DNA of 40,629 nucleotides. It comes from an uncultured Prevotella sp. (GTDB taxonomy: Bacteria; Bacteroidota; Bacteroidia; Bacteroidales; Bacteroidaceae). The number at the start of each line of letters is the position of its first letter. Position 1 is the first letter of the stretch. The stretch covers positions 1 to 40,629 of the forward strand of contig URRR01000021.1 in the NCBI GenBank assembly GCA_900550365.1, read 5' to 3'. The notes below the pieces were generated by a model that was not told where the DNA came from, did no database searches, and saw nothing but the letters and a program-made list of their open reading frames with translations. Both the position numbers and the translations under genes were made by a program. This document shows positions 8,701-15,903 of the stretch, one piece after another.

Positions 8701-9684
8701 ATGAAAAAAGCATTCACAATCCTGCTATGTCTGCTATGCGCCTTTACAGCCAAGGCAGCTAACGCTTACGACAATCCCGACACAATATTCGTAGCCCGCG
8801 ACGGCACCGGACAGTTCCGCACGGTGGGCGAAGCCGTCGAGGTATGCCGTGCTTTTATGGACTATCACAAAGTGATATTCGTAAAAAACGGTGTATATAA
8901 GGAAAAGCTCATCATCCCCTCATGGCTCACAAACATTGAGATTTGCGGCGAGAGCAAGGACGGCACTATCATCACATACGACGACCACGCCAACATACGC
9001 ATGCCGGAGACAGACAAGCCGATGGGCACATTCCGCACATATACAGTCAAAGTAGAGGGCAACGACATAACTTTCAAGAACATAACCATTGAGAACAACG
9101 CCGCAAAACTGGGTCAGGCAGTAGCCATACACACAGAGGGAGACCGTCTGGTATTCATCAACTGCCGCCTGCTGGGCAATCAGGACACGGTTTATACAGG
9201 CGTAGGCGGCACGCGTCTTTACTTCAAAGACTGCTATATCGAGGGCACAACCGACTTCATCTTCGGTCCCTCAACGGCATGGTTTGAGAACTGCACCATA
9301 CACAGCAAGCAGAATTCATACGTCACCGCAGCCTCAACCCCGCAAGACATTGCCTACGGATACGTGTTCAACCACTGCCGTCTGACCGCTGCCGACGGCA
9401 TTACCAAGGTATATCTCGGCCGCCCCTGGCGTCCATACGGCTACACTCTGTTCATGAACTGCGAACTGGGCAGCCACATAGTACCGGCCGGTTGGCACAA
9501 CTGGGGCAAGACATCCAACGAGCAGACAGCCCGCTACATGGAGTACAACAATACCGGAGCAGGTGCCGCTGACGGCAAGCGTGCGGCCTGGAGCAGACAG
9601 CTTACAAAGAAAGAGGCGGCCAAGATAACACCGGCTGAAGTGTTCAGAATGGACACAAGCTGGCTGCCGGCCGAGGCCAAATAG
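8701..9684 (+). CDS. Secreted pectinesterase (CE8)
   Basis: The enzyme de-methylesterifies homogalacturonan. Its 327 residues start with a signal peptide (about 1-20, ending TAKAA). They form a right-handed beta-helix carboxylesterase family 8 domain. The expected active-site residues are present: Gln139 in GQAVAI, Gln161 and Asp162 in NQDTVY, Asp185 in TTDFIFG and Arg241 in LGRPWR. The product is probably periplasmic or exported; no lipobox, CBM or sorting domain is visible. It stands alone between rel and a TetR gene, with no pectate lyase, GH28 or SusCD pair nearby, so it is not in a classic polysaccharide utilisation locus. A strong terminator follows. Confidence 0.93.
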   Translation: MKKAFTILLCLLCAFTAKAANAYDNPDTIFVARDGTGQFRTVGEAVEVCRAFMDYHKVIFVKNGVYKEKLIIPSWLTNIEICGESKDGTIITYDDHANIRMPETDKPMGTFRTYTVKVEGNDITFKNITIENNAAKLGQAVAIHTEGDRLVFINCRLLGNQDTVYTGVGGTRLYFKDCYIEGTTDFIFGPSTAWFENCTIHSKQNSYVTAASTPQDIAYGYVFNHCRLTAADGITKVYLGRPWRPYGYTLFMNCELGSHIVPAGWHNWGKTSNEQTARYMEYNNTGAGAADGKRAAWSRQLTKKEAAKITPAEVFRMDTSWLPAEAK

Positions 9685-9711
9685 CCCTGACACAATATAA
9701 AGCCATGACAT

Positions 9712-9760
9712 AAGCGCGCAAAAGAGCGGCAGCAAAGCCGCCCTTTGCGCGCTTTTATTC
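9712..9760 (+). terminator. Strong terminator after pectinesterase
   Basis: Outer arms AAGCGCGCAAA and TTTGCGCGCTT enclose a second stem, GCGGC / GCCGC, followed by TTTTATT. It is a nested GC-rich hairpin 28 bp after the pectinesterase stop. Confidence 0.85.
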
Positions 9761-9797
9761 ATCCGTCAGTCTGGCGGTTAAAATCACAATTATTGGG

Positions 9798-9830
9798 TAT
9801 TGCCCGTTATGCGGCGTTTTCATATTTTTG
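9798..9830 (+). promoter_or_regulatory. Promoter for the TetR gene
   Basis: TATTG (9798-9802) and TATTTTTG (9823-9830) are separated by 20 bp, the Bacteroidota -33/-7 spacing. The implied start near 9837 lies downstream of an upstream in-frame ATG at 9745. This supports the later translation start at 9856. Confidence 0.75.
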
Positions 9831-9855
9831 CACAAAGAAAATAACGCCGCCACAA

Positions 9856-10467
9856 ATGCAGACAACCAAGGATTACATAAGGCAAGACTTACTCAACGCC
9901 GCCGAAGAACTTTTCTATAACAAGGGTTATCGTGGCGTGTCCATGCGCGAGGTTGCAGCCCGTTCCGGCGTCGGTCTGAGCAACATCTACAACTATTTCA
10001 AGAGTAAGGACGAGCTGTTCCGCAGTGTCGTAGGTCCGGCTCTGCGAGACTTTGAGGCACTTCTTGACGAGCATCACGGACACGACGGCCATGACATAAT
10101 GGCCATGTGCGACAACGGATATTATGCCGTCGTCGTAAAAGAGTACACCGACTTTATCCTGCGCCACCGCCGGCGGCTGGCCATACTGCTGCTCCATGCA
10201 GACGGCTCATCCCTGATGGGATACCGTGCTGACTTCACCCGACATGCCACCAATACCGTAAAAGAATATTTCAACGAGATGAAACGCCGCCATCCGCAGA
10301 TTAAAACAGACATATCCGAAACATCTATCAGGATGCACACACTGTGGATATTCAGCATGTTTGAAGAAATAATAACGCGCGACATCAGCCCCGGCGACAT
10401 CCCGAAACTTGTGGGCGAATACATAACGATAGAGATTTCAGGTTGGAGAGAGCTTATGAAAATATAA
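9856..10467 (+). CDS. TetR/AcrR family transcriptional regulator
   Basis: This 203-residue regulator has an N-terminal TetR HTH (LLNAAEELFYNKGYRGVSMREVAARSGVGLSNIYNYFKSKDELF, about residues 9-52). A divergent C-terminal helical ligand domain follows. An earlier ATG at 9745 is in frame, but the promoter -7 box at 9823-9830 lies between them, so 9856 (MQTTKDY) is the better start. The methyltransferase and fused ABC exporter genes follow on the same strand, and the regulator probably controls that export or modification cassette. A perfect terminator overlaps its stop codon, so it is transcribed as its own unit. Its ligand cannot be inferred. Confidence 0.9.
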   Translation: MQTTKDYIRQDLLNAAEELFYNKGYRGVSMREVAARSGVGLSNIYNYFKSKDELFRSVVGPALRDFEALLDEHHGHDGHDIMAMCDNGYYAVVVKEYTDFILRHRRRLAILLLHADGSSLMGYRADFTRHATNTVKEYFNEMKRRHPQIKTDISETSIRMHTLWIFSMFEEIITRDISPGDIPKLVGEYITIEISGWRELMKI

Positions 10468-10483
10468 GCTCTCTCCTTTTTTT
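10445..10483 (+). terminator. Intrinsic terminator overlapping the tetR stop codon
   Basis: GGAGAGAGCTTAT (10445-10457) and ATAAGCTCTCTCC (10464-10476) form a perfect 13-bp stem with a 6-nt loop, followed by seven T. The tetR stop TAA lies inside the right arm. Confidence 0.9.
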
Positions 10484-10582
10484 ATGAATGAATTTAAACA
10501 ATGTTCGTTATTGGCAGGGCGCCTGAAGGAGAGGTATAAGACATTAACTAACAACAATATAAACACAGAAAGACATTGAATT

Positions 10583-11410
10583 ATGGGACAACAGCATGAA
10601 TTCAGGAGTGTAGTGGCCGAGACGCTGCTCATCCCTCTGTATATGAGGGCAAAGGAAAGCCGGCGCGGCAGCGGAGCAATACTTAAGGACGACTGGGCCG
10701 AACGCCTTGTAAAGGTTATCGGTTACGACTATTCCAAGTTTGACAACGCACCGCTGAGTGAGGTGGGCTGCGTGGTGAGAGGCTGGTATTTTGACAATGC
10801 CGTGAAACGTTTTATTGAATCCAAGGCGTGCCCTGTGGTGGTGAATGTAGGCTGCGGTCTCGACACCCGTTACCAGCGCATCGGCGACTATGGCGGCAAA
10901 GCCATGTTTTACGAGCTTGACCTGCCTGAAGTTATCAGCCTGCGGCGCGGTTTGATACCTGAGACGGCCAACGACAGATACATCGCTGCCTCGCTGCTTG
11001 ACGTTGACTGGCTCGACCGTTTGCGCCGGACTCATCCCTGCAGTGATTTCATCTTCGTGTTTGAAGGTGTGCTGATGTATTTTTACGAGATGCAGGTTAG
11101 GCAGGTGCTCCACTCCATCTCATCACGCTTCGGCGGCGGAGAGATATGGTTTGACGTATGCGGAACGATGATGTCACGCCACGGTGTAAAGCCCGACTCC
11201 ATGCATGACAGCAAGGCACAGATACGCAGCGGAATATCCGACGGACACATTGTAGAACGCTGGGAGCCGCAGCTGTCGCTCATCGAGCAGGCCAATTACA
11301 TGAAGTTTTACCGCAGGCGTTGGGGCTTTTTCTTCGGTCAGGTGCTCGGACGTATGCCCCGTCTTTGCTATAAATTCAGTTCGTTGCTGGGCTATAGAAT
11401 AAAGATTTAA
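10583..11410 (+). CDS. SAM-dependent O-methyltransferase, LCM/TcmP family
   Basis: The 275-residue protein belongs to the leucine carboxyl methyltransferase (LCMT/PPM1/TcmP) superfamily. It has VVNVGCGLDTRYQRI, the SAM-binding GxGxDTR signature, near residues 90-105. An acidic FYELDLPEV motif follows, and VFEGVLMYF lies near residue 160. Bacterial members often methylate carboxyl or hydroxyl groups of small molecules such as polyketides. The substrate here is unknown. It lies between a TetR regulator and a fused ABC exporter, so it may modify the exporter's cargo. That is an inference from position. No strong promoter box was seen in the 99-bp gap after the tetR terminator. Confidence 0.85.
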   Translation: MGQQHEFRSVVAETLLIPLYMRAKESRRGSGAILKDDWAERLVKVIGYDYSKFDNAPLSEVGCVVRGWYFDNAVKRFIESKACPVVVNVGCGLDTRYQRIGDYGGKAMFYELDLPEVISLRRGLIPETANDRYIAASLLDVDWLDRLRRTHPCSDFIFVFEGVLMYFYEMQVRQVLHSISSRFGGGEIWFDVCGTMMSRHGVKPDSMHDSKAQIRSGISDGHIVERWEPQLSLIEQANYMKFYRRRWGFFFGQVLGRMPRLCYKFSSLLGYRIKI

Positions 11411-11461
11411 CAGCGATTCGCCGTCACAAGTAAGCGGTTTTGCCTTGATTTTATAATACAT

Positions 11462-11481
11462 TGATAATCAATAAGTTGCAA
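11462..11481 (+). repeat. Left-flank motif of an iteron element (TGATAATCA...GTTGCAAA)
   Basis: TGATAATCA followed by ATAAGTTGCAAA recurs just upstream of the iteron array at 26435 (TGATAATCA, then ACGTGTTGCAAA). A shorter form precedes the array at 34266 (TGATAATCA, then TACAATTAGCAAA). It looks like a conserved edge of the repeat element. Confidence 0.5.
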
Positions 11482-11502
11482 AGCGATGACGCAGGCGTGT
11501 CC

Positions 11503-11583
11503 AAAAGACGGCCTTTTACACTGCAAAAGGTGCTCTTTCAGCTTCCAAAAGACGGCCTTTTACAGGCTGAAAGACGGTCTTTT
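11503..11583 (+). repeat. 81-bp four-iteron array, copy A
   Basis: Four 15-bp units start at 11503, 11525, 11547 and 11569, an exact 22-bp period: AAAAGACGGCCTTTT, AAAAGGTGCTCTTTC, AAAAGACGGCCTTTT and GAAAGACGGTCTTTT. The 7-bp spacers are acactgc, agcttcc and acaggct. The array lies between the methyltransferase and fused ABC exporter genes, 66-146 bp before the ABC start. Four more copies with identical geometry occur in this window. The function is unknown. Confidence 0.92.
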
Positions 11584-11648
11584 GGAAAACAGGCGGCAAG
11601 CACTTGGATATGAACACATTATTACATTAACCATAAAAACATAAGAAG

Positions 11649-14600
11649 ATGAAAACATTAAGCAGACTTCAGGGCTACATGGGGCGGCGGCGCATGCTGC
11701 TGCCGGTGGCCATTGTGCTGTCAGCATTGAGCGGACTGGCGGGGCTTGCGCCGTTCGTGTTCATATGGCTGATTGTGAGAGAACTGTTAAGCGGCGGCGC
11801 TGTTGATGCCCAGCCGCAGATAACGGCTTACGCATGGTGGGCGGCAGGCACGGCCGCAGGCGGCGTAGTGCTCTATTTCGGGGCACTGATGTGCTCGCAT
11901 ATGGCGGCGTTCCGCGTTGAGAGCAACATCCGCAAGAGCGCCATGCGACGCATAATGGCCATGCCGCTCGGCTTCTTCGACGTCAACACGAGCGGCCGGA
12001 TACGTAAGATTATCGACGACAACGCCAGTATAACCCACTCTTTTCTGGCTCATCAGTTGCCCGACATGGCCGGCACGGCGCTCGTCCCCGTAGTGGCCGT
12101 TGTGCTCATTGCCGTCTTCGACTGGCGGCTCGGCCTGGCCTGCCTCGTGCCCGTTTTCACGGCCATGGGCATCATGGCTTACACCATGAACACGCGGGGG
12201 CGCGAGTTTATGAAGCAGTACATGACCCTGCTTGAGCAGATGAACACCGAGGCTGTGGAGTATGTCAGGGGCATACCCGTGGTCAAGGTGTTCCAGCAGA
12301 CGGTTTATTCGTTCAAGAACTTCTACCTCACTATCATGCAATACAACAAGACCGCCACGCGATATACCCGCCTGTGGGAGCGGCCGATGACGCTCTACAC
12401 CGTGATAATCAACAGCTTCGCTTACTTCCTTGTGCCCGTTGCCATACTGCTGACGGGCATGGGCGAGGGCGTTGCCACGGTGCTTGTCAATCTTATTCTG
12501 TTCGTGCTCGTAACGCCGGTGTTCTCAGAGTGCGTTATGAAAAGCATGTACATCGGGCAGGCTTTCGGTCAGGCTGACGAGGCGGTGCGCCGCCTTGACG
12601 GGCTTACGGCTTATCCCCCTCTGACCGAGAGCAGCAGTCCCAGGTCGCCACGGGGCTACGACGTAGCCTTCAACAACGTCACCTTCGCCTATCCCGGAAC
12701 TGATGCCGACGTGCTGCGCGGCATATCGTTCACCGTAAAGCAGGGCCAGAGAGTGGCTCTCGTGGGCGCTTCGGGCAGCGGTAAGACCACCATTGCACGC
12801 CTCATTCCACGCTTCTATGACGTCAGCCGCGGTTCTGTCACTATCGGCGGAGCCGACGTACGCGACATCCGGCACGACGAGCTGATGCGCACAGTGTCGT
12901 TCGTATTCCAGAATCCGCAGCTCTTCAAGTCCTCAATCCTTGACAACATACGCTTCGGCAAGCCCGGTGCCACGATTGAAGAGGTCAACCGTGCCGTCGA
13001 CATGGCTCAGTGCCGTGAAATCATTGACCGCCTGCCTGAAGGACTTGACACGATGATAGGCACCGAGGGAACATATCTCTCGGGTGGCGAACGGCAACGC
13101 ATTGCGCTGGCACGTGCGCTCCTCAAAGACGCGCCTGTTATCGTGCTGGACGAAGCTACGGCATATGCCGACCCCGAAAACGAGCATCTTATGCAGCGCG
13201 CTCTTCGTGAGCTGACCCGCGGAAAGACGGTGCTCGTGATAGCCCACCGCCTTACCAGTGTGGCTGATGCTGACGAAATACTCGTAATTGACAACGGCAT
13301 CATAGCCGAGCGAGGCACGCATGACACCCTGCTAAGCAAGAAAGGGATATATTATAACAGGTGGAACGAGTATTGCCGGGCGGTAAACTGGGAGCTGAAA
13401 TCGCACGTGCAGGAAGGCGGCAGGCCGTCTGACATAACGCCGGACAAGCCTGAACGGCACCAGAACGGCGACGGCCGACCGGCTGAAAAGGCCGCCATCG
13501 TTACTGAACAAAAGAGCAATCGCCCCACTCCACCACTGGCCCGGCGGCTCGCCTTGTCGCCTCAAGGATATAAGGACTTCAAGAAAGGCGTGGCGTGGAC
13601 TGCCGTATTCAACATCATACTGATGCTTCCGGCAATATATGTGTTCCTTTATCTTGACGACAGCCTGCGCCCGTTGATTGACGGCGGGGCGCAAAGCGTT
13701 CACGGCTTAGCCTACTTCTGCGCCGTGGCCGTTGGCTTCCTGGCCGTTATGTACGTTGTAGGCGTGTTCCAGTACCGCAGCACTTACACCTGCGTTTATG
13801 ACGAGAGCGCCAACCGCAGGATAAGTCTTGCCGAGAAGCTGCGCCGCCTTCCGCTGGCGTTTTTCGGCGAAAAGAACCTTTCAGACCTTACCTCAACCAT
13901 TATGGACGACTGCACTGACCTTGAGCATACGTTCTCTCACTCAGTGCCGCAGCTGTTCGCCTCGCTCATAAGTCTTGCCCTCATAGCCCTCGGCATGTGC
14001 GTATATTGCTGGCCGCTGGCCGTGGCTCTGTTCTGGGTTGTGCCCGTGGCGCTGGGCGTTCTGCTGCTGTCAAGGCGCGGCATGAGGCGCGGCAACAAGG
14101 TAAACTATCTTAACAAGCGCGCCGTTACGGAGATAATCCAGGAGGGACTTGACACCATACAGGAGATAAAGTCTTACGGTCAGGACGGCAACTATGCGCG
14201 TAAGCTCGACCGTGCGATAGACCATTACGAGAAGATTCTTACCCGCAACGAGCTTGTTTTGGGCACACTGGTCAACGGAGCGCAGAGCATCCTGAAGCTC
14301 GGACTTGCCACTGTGGTAATCGCCGGGACATGGCTCATGGCCACAGGCGGCGTCAGCCTGTTCACCTTTCTTGTGTTCCTGGTCATCGGTTCGAGGGTTT
14401 ACAGCCCGATAAACGAGGTGCTTAACAATCTGGCGGCGCTCACTTACCTCGACGTGCGCATCGCACGCATGAACGAGATGGAGCAGATGCCCGTACAGAC
14501 GGGACGCGACATTGAGATTACCGGCGGCTATGACATCTGCTTTGAGCATGTAGGCTTTGCGTACGAGGAGGGCAAACAGGTGCTCAGAGACGTCTCGTTC

Positions 14601-15257
14601 ACGGCCCGTCAGGGTGAGATTACAGCCCTGATAGGCCCGTCTGGCGGCGGCAAGAGCACCGCCGCCAAGCTGGCCGCCCGCTTCTGGGACGTCAACAGAG
14701 GACGCATAACGCTCGGCGGAACAGACATTTCCACCATTGACCCCGAGGCCTTGCTGCGCAACTTCTCGGTTGTGTTCCAGGACGTTGTGCTGTTCAACGC
14801 TTCGGTAATGGACAACATACGCATCGGCCGGCGCGACGCCACTGACGAGGAGGTGATGCGCGTGGCACGGCTTGCCTGCTGTGACGAGTTCGTGAACAGG
14901 CTGCCCGAGGGCTACAACACCGTCATCGGCGAGAACGGACTGACCCTCTCGGGCGGCGAGCGGCAGCGCATATCAATAGCGAGGGCACTGCTCAAAGACG
15001 CGCCCGTAGTGCTCCTTGACGAGGCTACGGCATCTCTCGACGTTGAGAACGAGACCCTCATACAGGCAGGAATATCCGAACTGGTGAAAAACAAGACCGT
15101 ACTTATCATCGCACACCGCATGCGCACAATAGCCAATGCCGACAAGATTCTCGTGCTTGAGAACGGAACAATCACCGGACAGGGCACCCCGCAGGAGCTG
15201 AAAGAGCACGGCGGATATTTCGCGAGGATGCTCAAGCTGCAAGGTGAGAAATCATGA
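11649..15257 (+). CDS. Fused double ABC exporter (YbtPQ/IrtAB-like)
   Basis: One 1202-residue chain holds two complete ABC exporter halves: TMD1 (about 1-320), NBD1 (about 335-575), a charged Pro/Arg-rich linker (about 580-635), TMD2 (about 640-940) and NBD2 (about 955-1195). Both NBDs look catalytically intact. NBD1 has Walker A GASGSGKTT near 373, LSGGERQRI near 477 and DEATAYADPENE near 500. NBD2 has GPSGGGKST near 996, LSGGERQRI near 1100 and DEATASLDVENE near 1122. Both have an H-loop IAHR. The xxADPENE D-loop of NBD1 recalls siderophore-linked exporter-fold transporters (YbtP/YbtQ, IrtA/IrtB). Import, export and substrate are all undetermined. Iteron arrays flank both ends of the gene. 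Confidence 0.9.
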   Translation: MKTLSRLQGYMGRRRMLLPVAIVLSALSGLAGLAPFVFIWLIVRELLSGGAVDAQPQITAYAWWAAGTAAGGVVLYFGALMCSHMAAFRVESNIRKSAMRRIMAMPLGFFDVNTSGRIRKIIDDNASITHSFLAHQLPDMAGTALVPVVAVVLIAVFDWRLGLACLVPVFTAMGIMAYTMNTRGREFMKQYMTLLEQMNTEAVEYVRGIPVVKVFQQTVYSFKNFYLTIMQYNKTATRYTRLWERPMTLYTVIINSFAYFLVPVAILLTGMGEGVATVLVNLILFVLVTPVFSECVMKSMYIGQAFGQADEAVRRLDGLTAYPPLTESSSPRSPRGYDVAFNNVTFAYPGTDADVLRGISFTVKQGQRVALVGASGSGKTTIARLIPRFYDVSRGSVTIGGADVRDIRHDELMRTVSFVFQNPQLFKSSILDNIRFGKPGATIEEVNRAVDMAQCREIIDRLPEGLDTMIGTEGTYLSGGERQRIALARALLKDAPVIVLDEATAYADPENEHLMQRALRELTRGKTVLVIAHRLTSVADADEILVIDNGIIAERGTHDTLLSKKGIYYNRWNEYCRAVNWELKSHVQEGGRPSDITPDKPERHQNGDGRPAEKAAIVTEQKSNRPTPPLARRLALSPQGYKDFKKGVAWTAVFNIILMLPAIYVFLYLDDSLRPLIDGGAQSVHGLAYFCAVAVGFLAVMYVVGVFQYRSTYTCVYDESANRRISLAEKLRRLPLAFFGEKNLSDLTSTIMDDCTDLEHTFSHSVPQLFASLISLALIALGMCVYCWPLAVALFWVVPVALGVLLLSRRGMRRGNKVNYLNKRAVTEIIQEGLDTIQEIKSYGQDGNYARKLDRAIDHYEKILTRNELVLGTLVNGAQSILKLGLATVVIAGTWLMATGGVSLFTFLVFLVIGSRVYSPINEVLNNLAALTYLDVRIARMNEMEQMPVQTGRDIEITGGYDICFEHVGFAYEEGKQVLRDVSFTARQGEITALIGPSGGGKSTAAKLAARFWDVNRGRITLGGTDISTIDPEALLRNFSVVFQDVVLFNASVMDNIRIGRRDATDEEVMRVARLACCDEFVNRLPEGYNTVIGENGLTLSGGERQRISIARALLKDAPVVLLDEATASLDVENETLIQAGISELVKNKTVLIIAHRMRTIANADKILVLENGTITGQGTPQELKEHGGYFARMLKLQGEKS

Positions 15258-15265
15258 CGTTTTCC

Positions 15266-15346
15266 AAAAGACGGTCTTTCAGCTTCCAAAAGGCCGTCAA
15301 TCGCAAGACAAAAGGCCGTCTTTTACAAGCTAAAAGACGGCCTTTT
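15266..15346 (+). repeat. 81-bp four-iteron array, copy B
   Basis: Units start at 15266, 15288, 15310 and 15332 (22-bp period): AAAAGACGGTCTTTC, AAAAGGCCGTCAATC, AAAAGGCCGTCTTTT and AAAAGACGGCCTTTT. Spacers are agcttcc, gcaagac and acaagct. The last two units are exact reverse complements and can form a 15-bp hairpin with a 7-nt loop. The array begins 9 bp after the ABC exporter stop. An open frame crossing it is not coding, because a 22-bp period is not a multiple of three. Confidence 0.92.
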
Positions 15347-15413
15347 GCAAAACGGGTGTTTACCGCCCGTTGGCAAGACGGAAAGTTACCGCAAATTAAC
15401 TTTCCGCCTTTTC

Positions 15414-15444
15414 TTGATTTATTGGCCGAAAAGTCGTATCTTTG
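15414..15444 (+). promoter_or_regulatory. Promoter for the MerR gene
   Basis: TTG at 15414-15416 and TATCTTTG at 15437-15444, followed by C, are separated by 20 bp and match the Bacteroidota promoter. The implied leader is about 75 nt. Confidence 0.7.
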
Positions 15445-15526
15445 CCGCGTAAGTCATTGATATCAAGGGGCAACGGAAGGCCCGATGCCTGATGATGCCT
15501 GACTGACGGAATAAAAACAAGAGACT

Positions 15527-15874
15527 ATGGCACTTAACACGGAAAAGAACCTGAAACTATATTATTCTATCAAGGAAGTGGCCGAGATGTTAGGCGTGTC
15601 GGAGAGCATGCTGCGCTTCTGGGAGAAGGAGATACCCATGCTGAAGCCTAAGACAACGGGCAACAACGTGCGCCAATACACCGAGGCCGACATCGAAAAC
15701 GTCAAGGCTGTGTACAATCTTGTGAAGGTGAGGGGCTTCAAACTGGCCGCCGCACGCAAGATGCTGCGTGAGAACAAGCAGGGAGTTGACAACAACGCAC
15801 GCCTGATAGAAAGCCTCATCAAGGTGCGCGACGAACTTAAAGAGCTGAAGAAGCAGCTCGATTACTTGGAGTGA
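15527..15874 (+). CDS. MerR family transcriptional regulator
   Basis: This 115-residue protein has an N-terminal MerR winged HTH (YYSIKEVAEMLGVSESMLRFWEKEIPMLKPKTTGNNVRQYTEADIENV, about residues 11-58). The rest of the HTH domain and a C-terminal coiled-coil helix (SLIKVRDELKELKKQLDYLE) follow. There is no cysteine-containing effector domain, so it is a short MerR-like factor of the type widespread in Bacteroidota rather than a metal sensor. It has its own promoter and ends convergently with hipT; one hairpin spans both stop codons. Its targets are unknown. Confidence 0.88.
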   Translation: MALNTEKNLKLYYSIKEVAEMLGVSESMLRFWEKEIPMLKPKTTGNNVRQYTEADIENVKAVYNLVKVRGFKLAAARKMLRENKQGVDNNARLIESLIKVRDELKELKKQLDYLE

Positions 15875-15903
15875 CAAAGGCCGTGGCGTAAGGTCTTTGT
15901 CAC
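15871..15903. terminator. Shared hairpin over the merR and hipT stop codons
   Basis: GTGACAAAG (15871-15879) pairs with CTTTGTCAC (15895-15903), with further GCC/GGT pairing inside. Both convergent stop codons (TGA at 15872-15874 plus; TGA at 15902-15900 minus) lie within the arms. There is no T-run, so terminator activity is a guess. Confidence 0.5.

Noticed and set aside
9745..9855. Upstream start for the TetR gene
   Set aside because: The region contains the previous gene's terminator and the -33/-7 promoter, so it is not translated.
11503..11583. CRISPR array
   Set aside because: The 22-bp register has 15-bp palindromic units and only 7-bp spacers, always four units, at five scattered loci and with no cas genes. 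Spacers of 7 bp cannot be CRISPR spacers.
15254..15460. Small ORF over iteron array B (starts MTFSKRRSF)
   Set aside because: It overlaps the ABC stop and the array, and the 22-bp period is out of phase with codons. It lies upstream of a good merR promoter and resembles no protein family.
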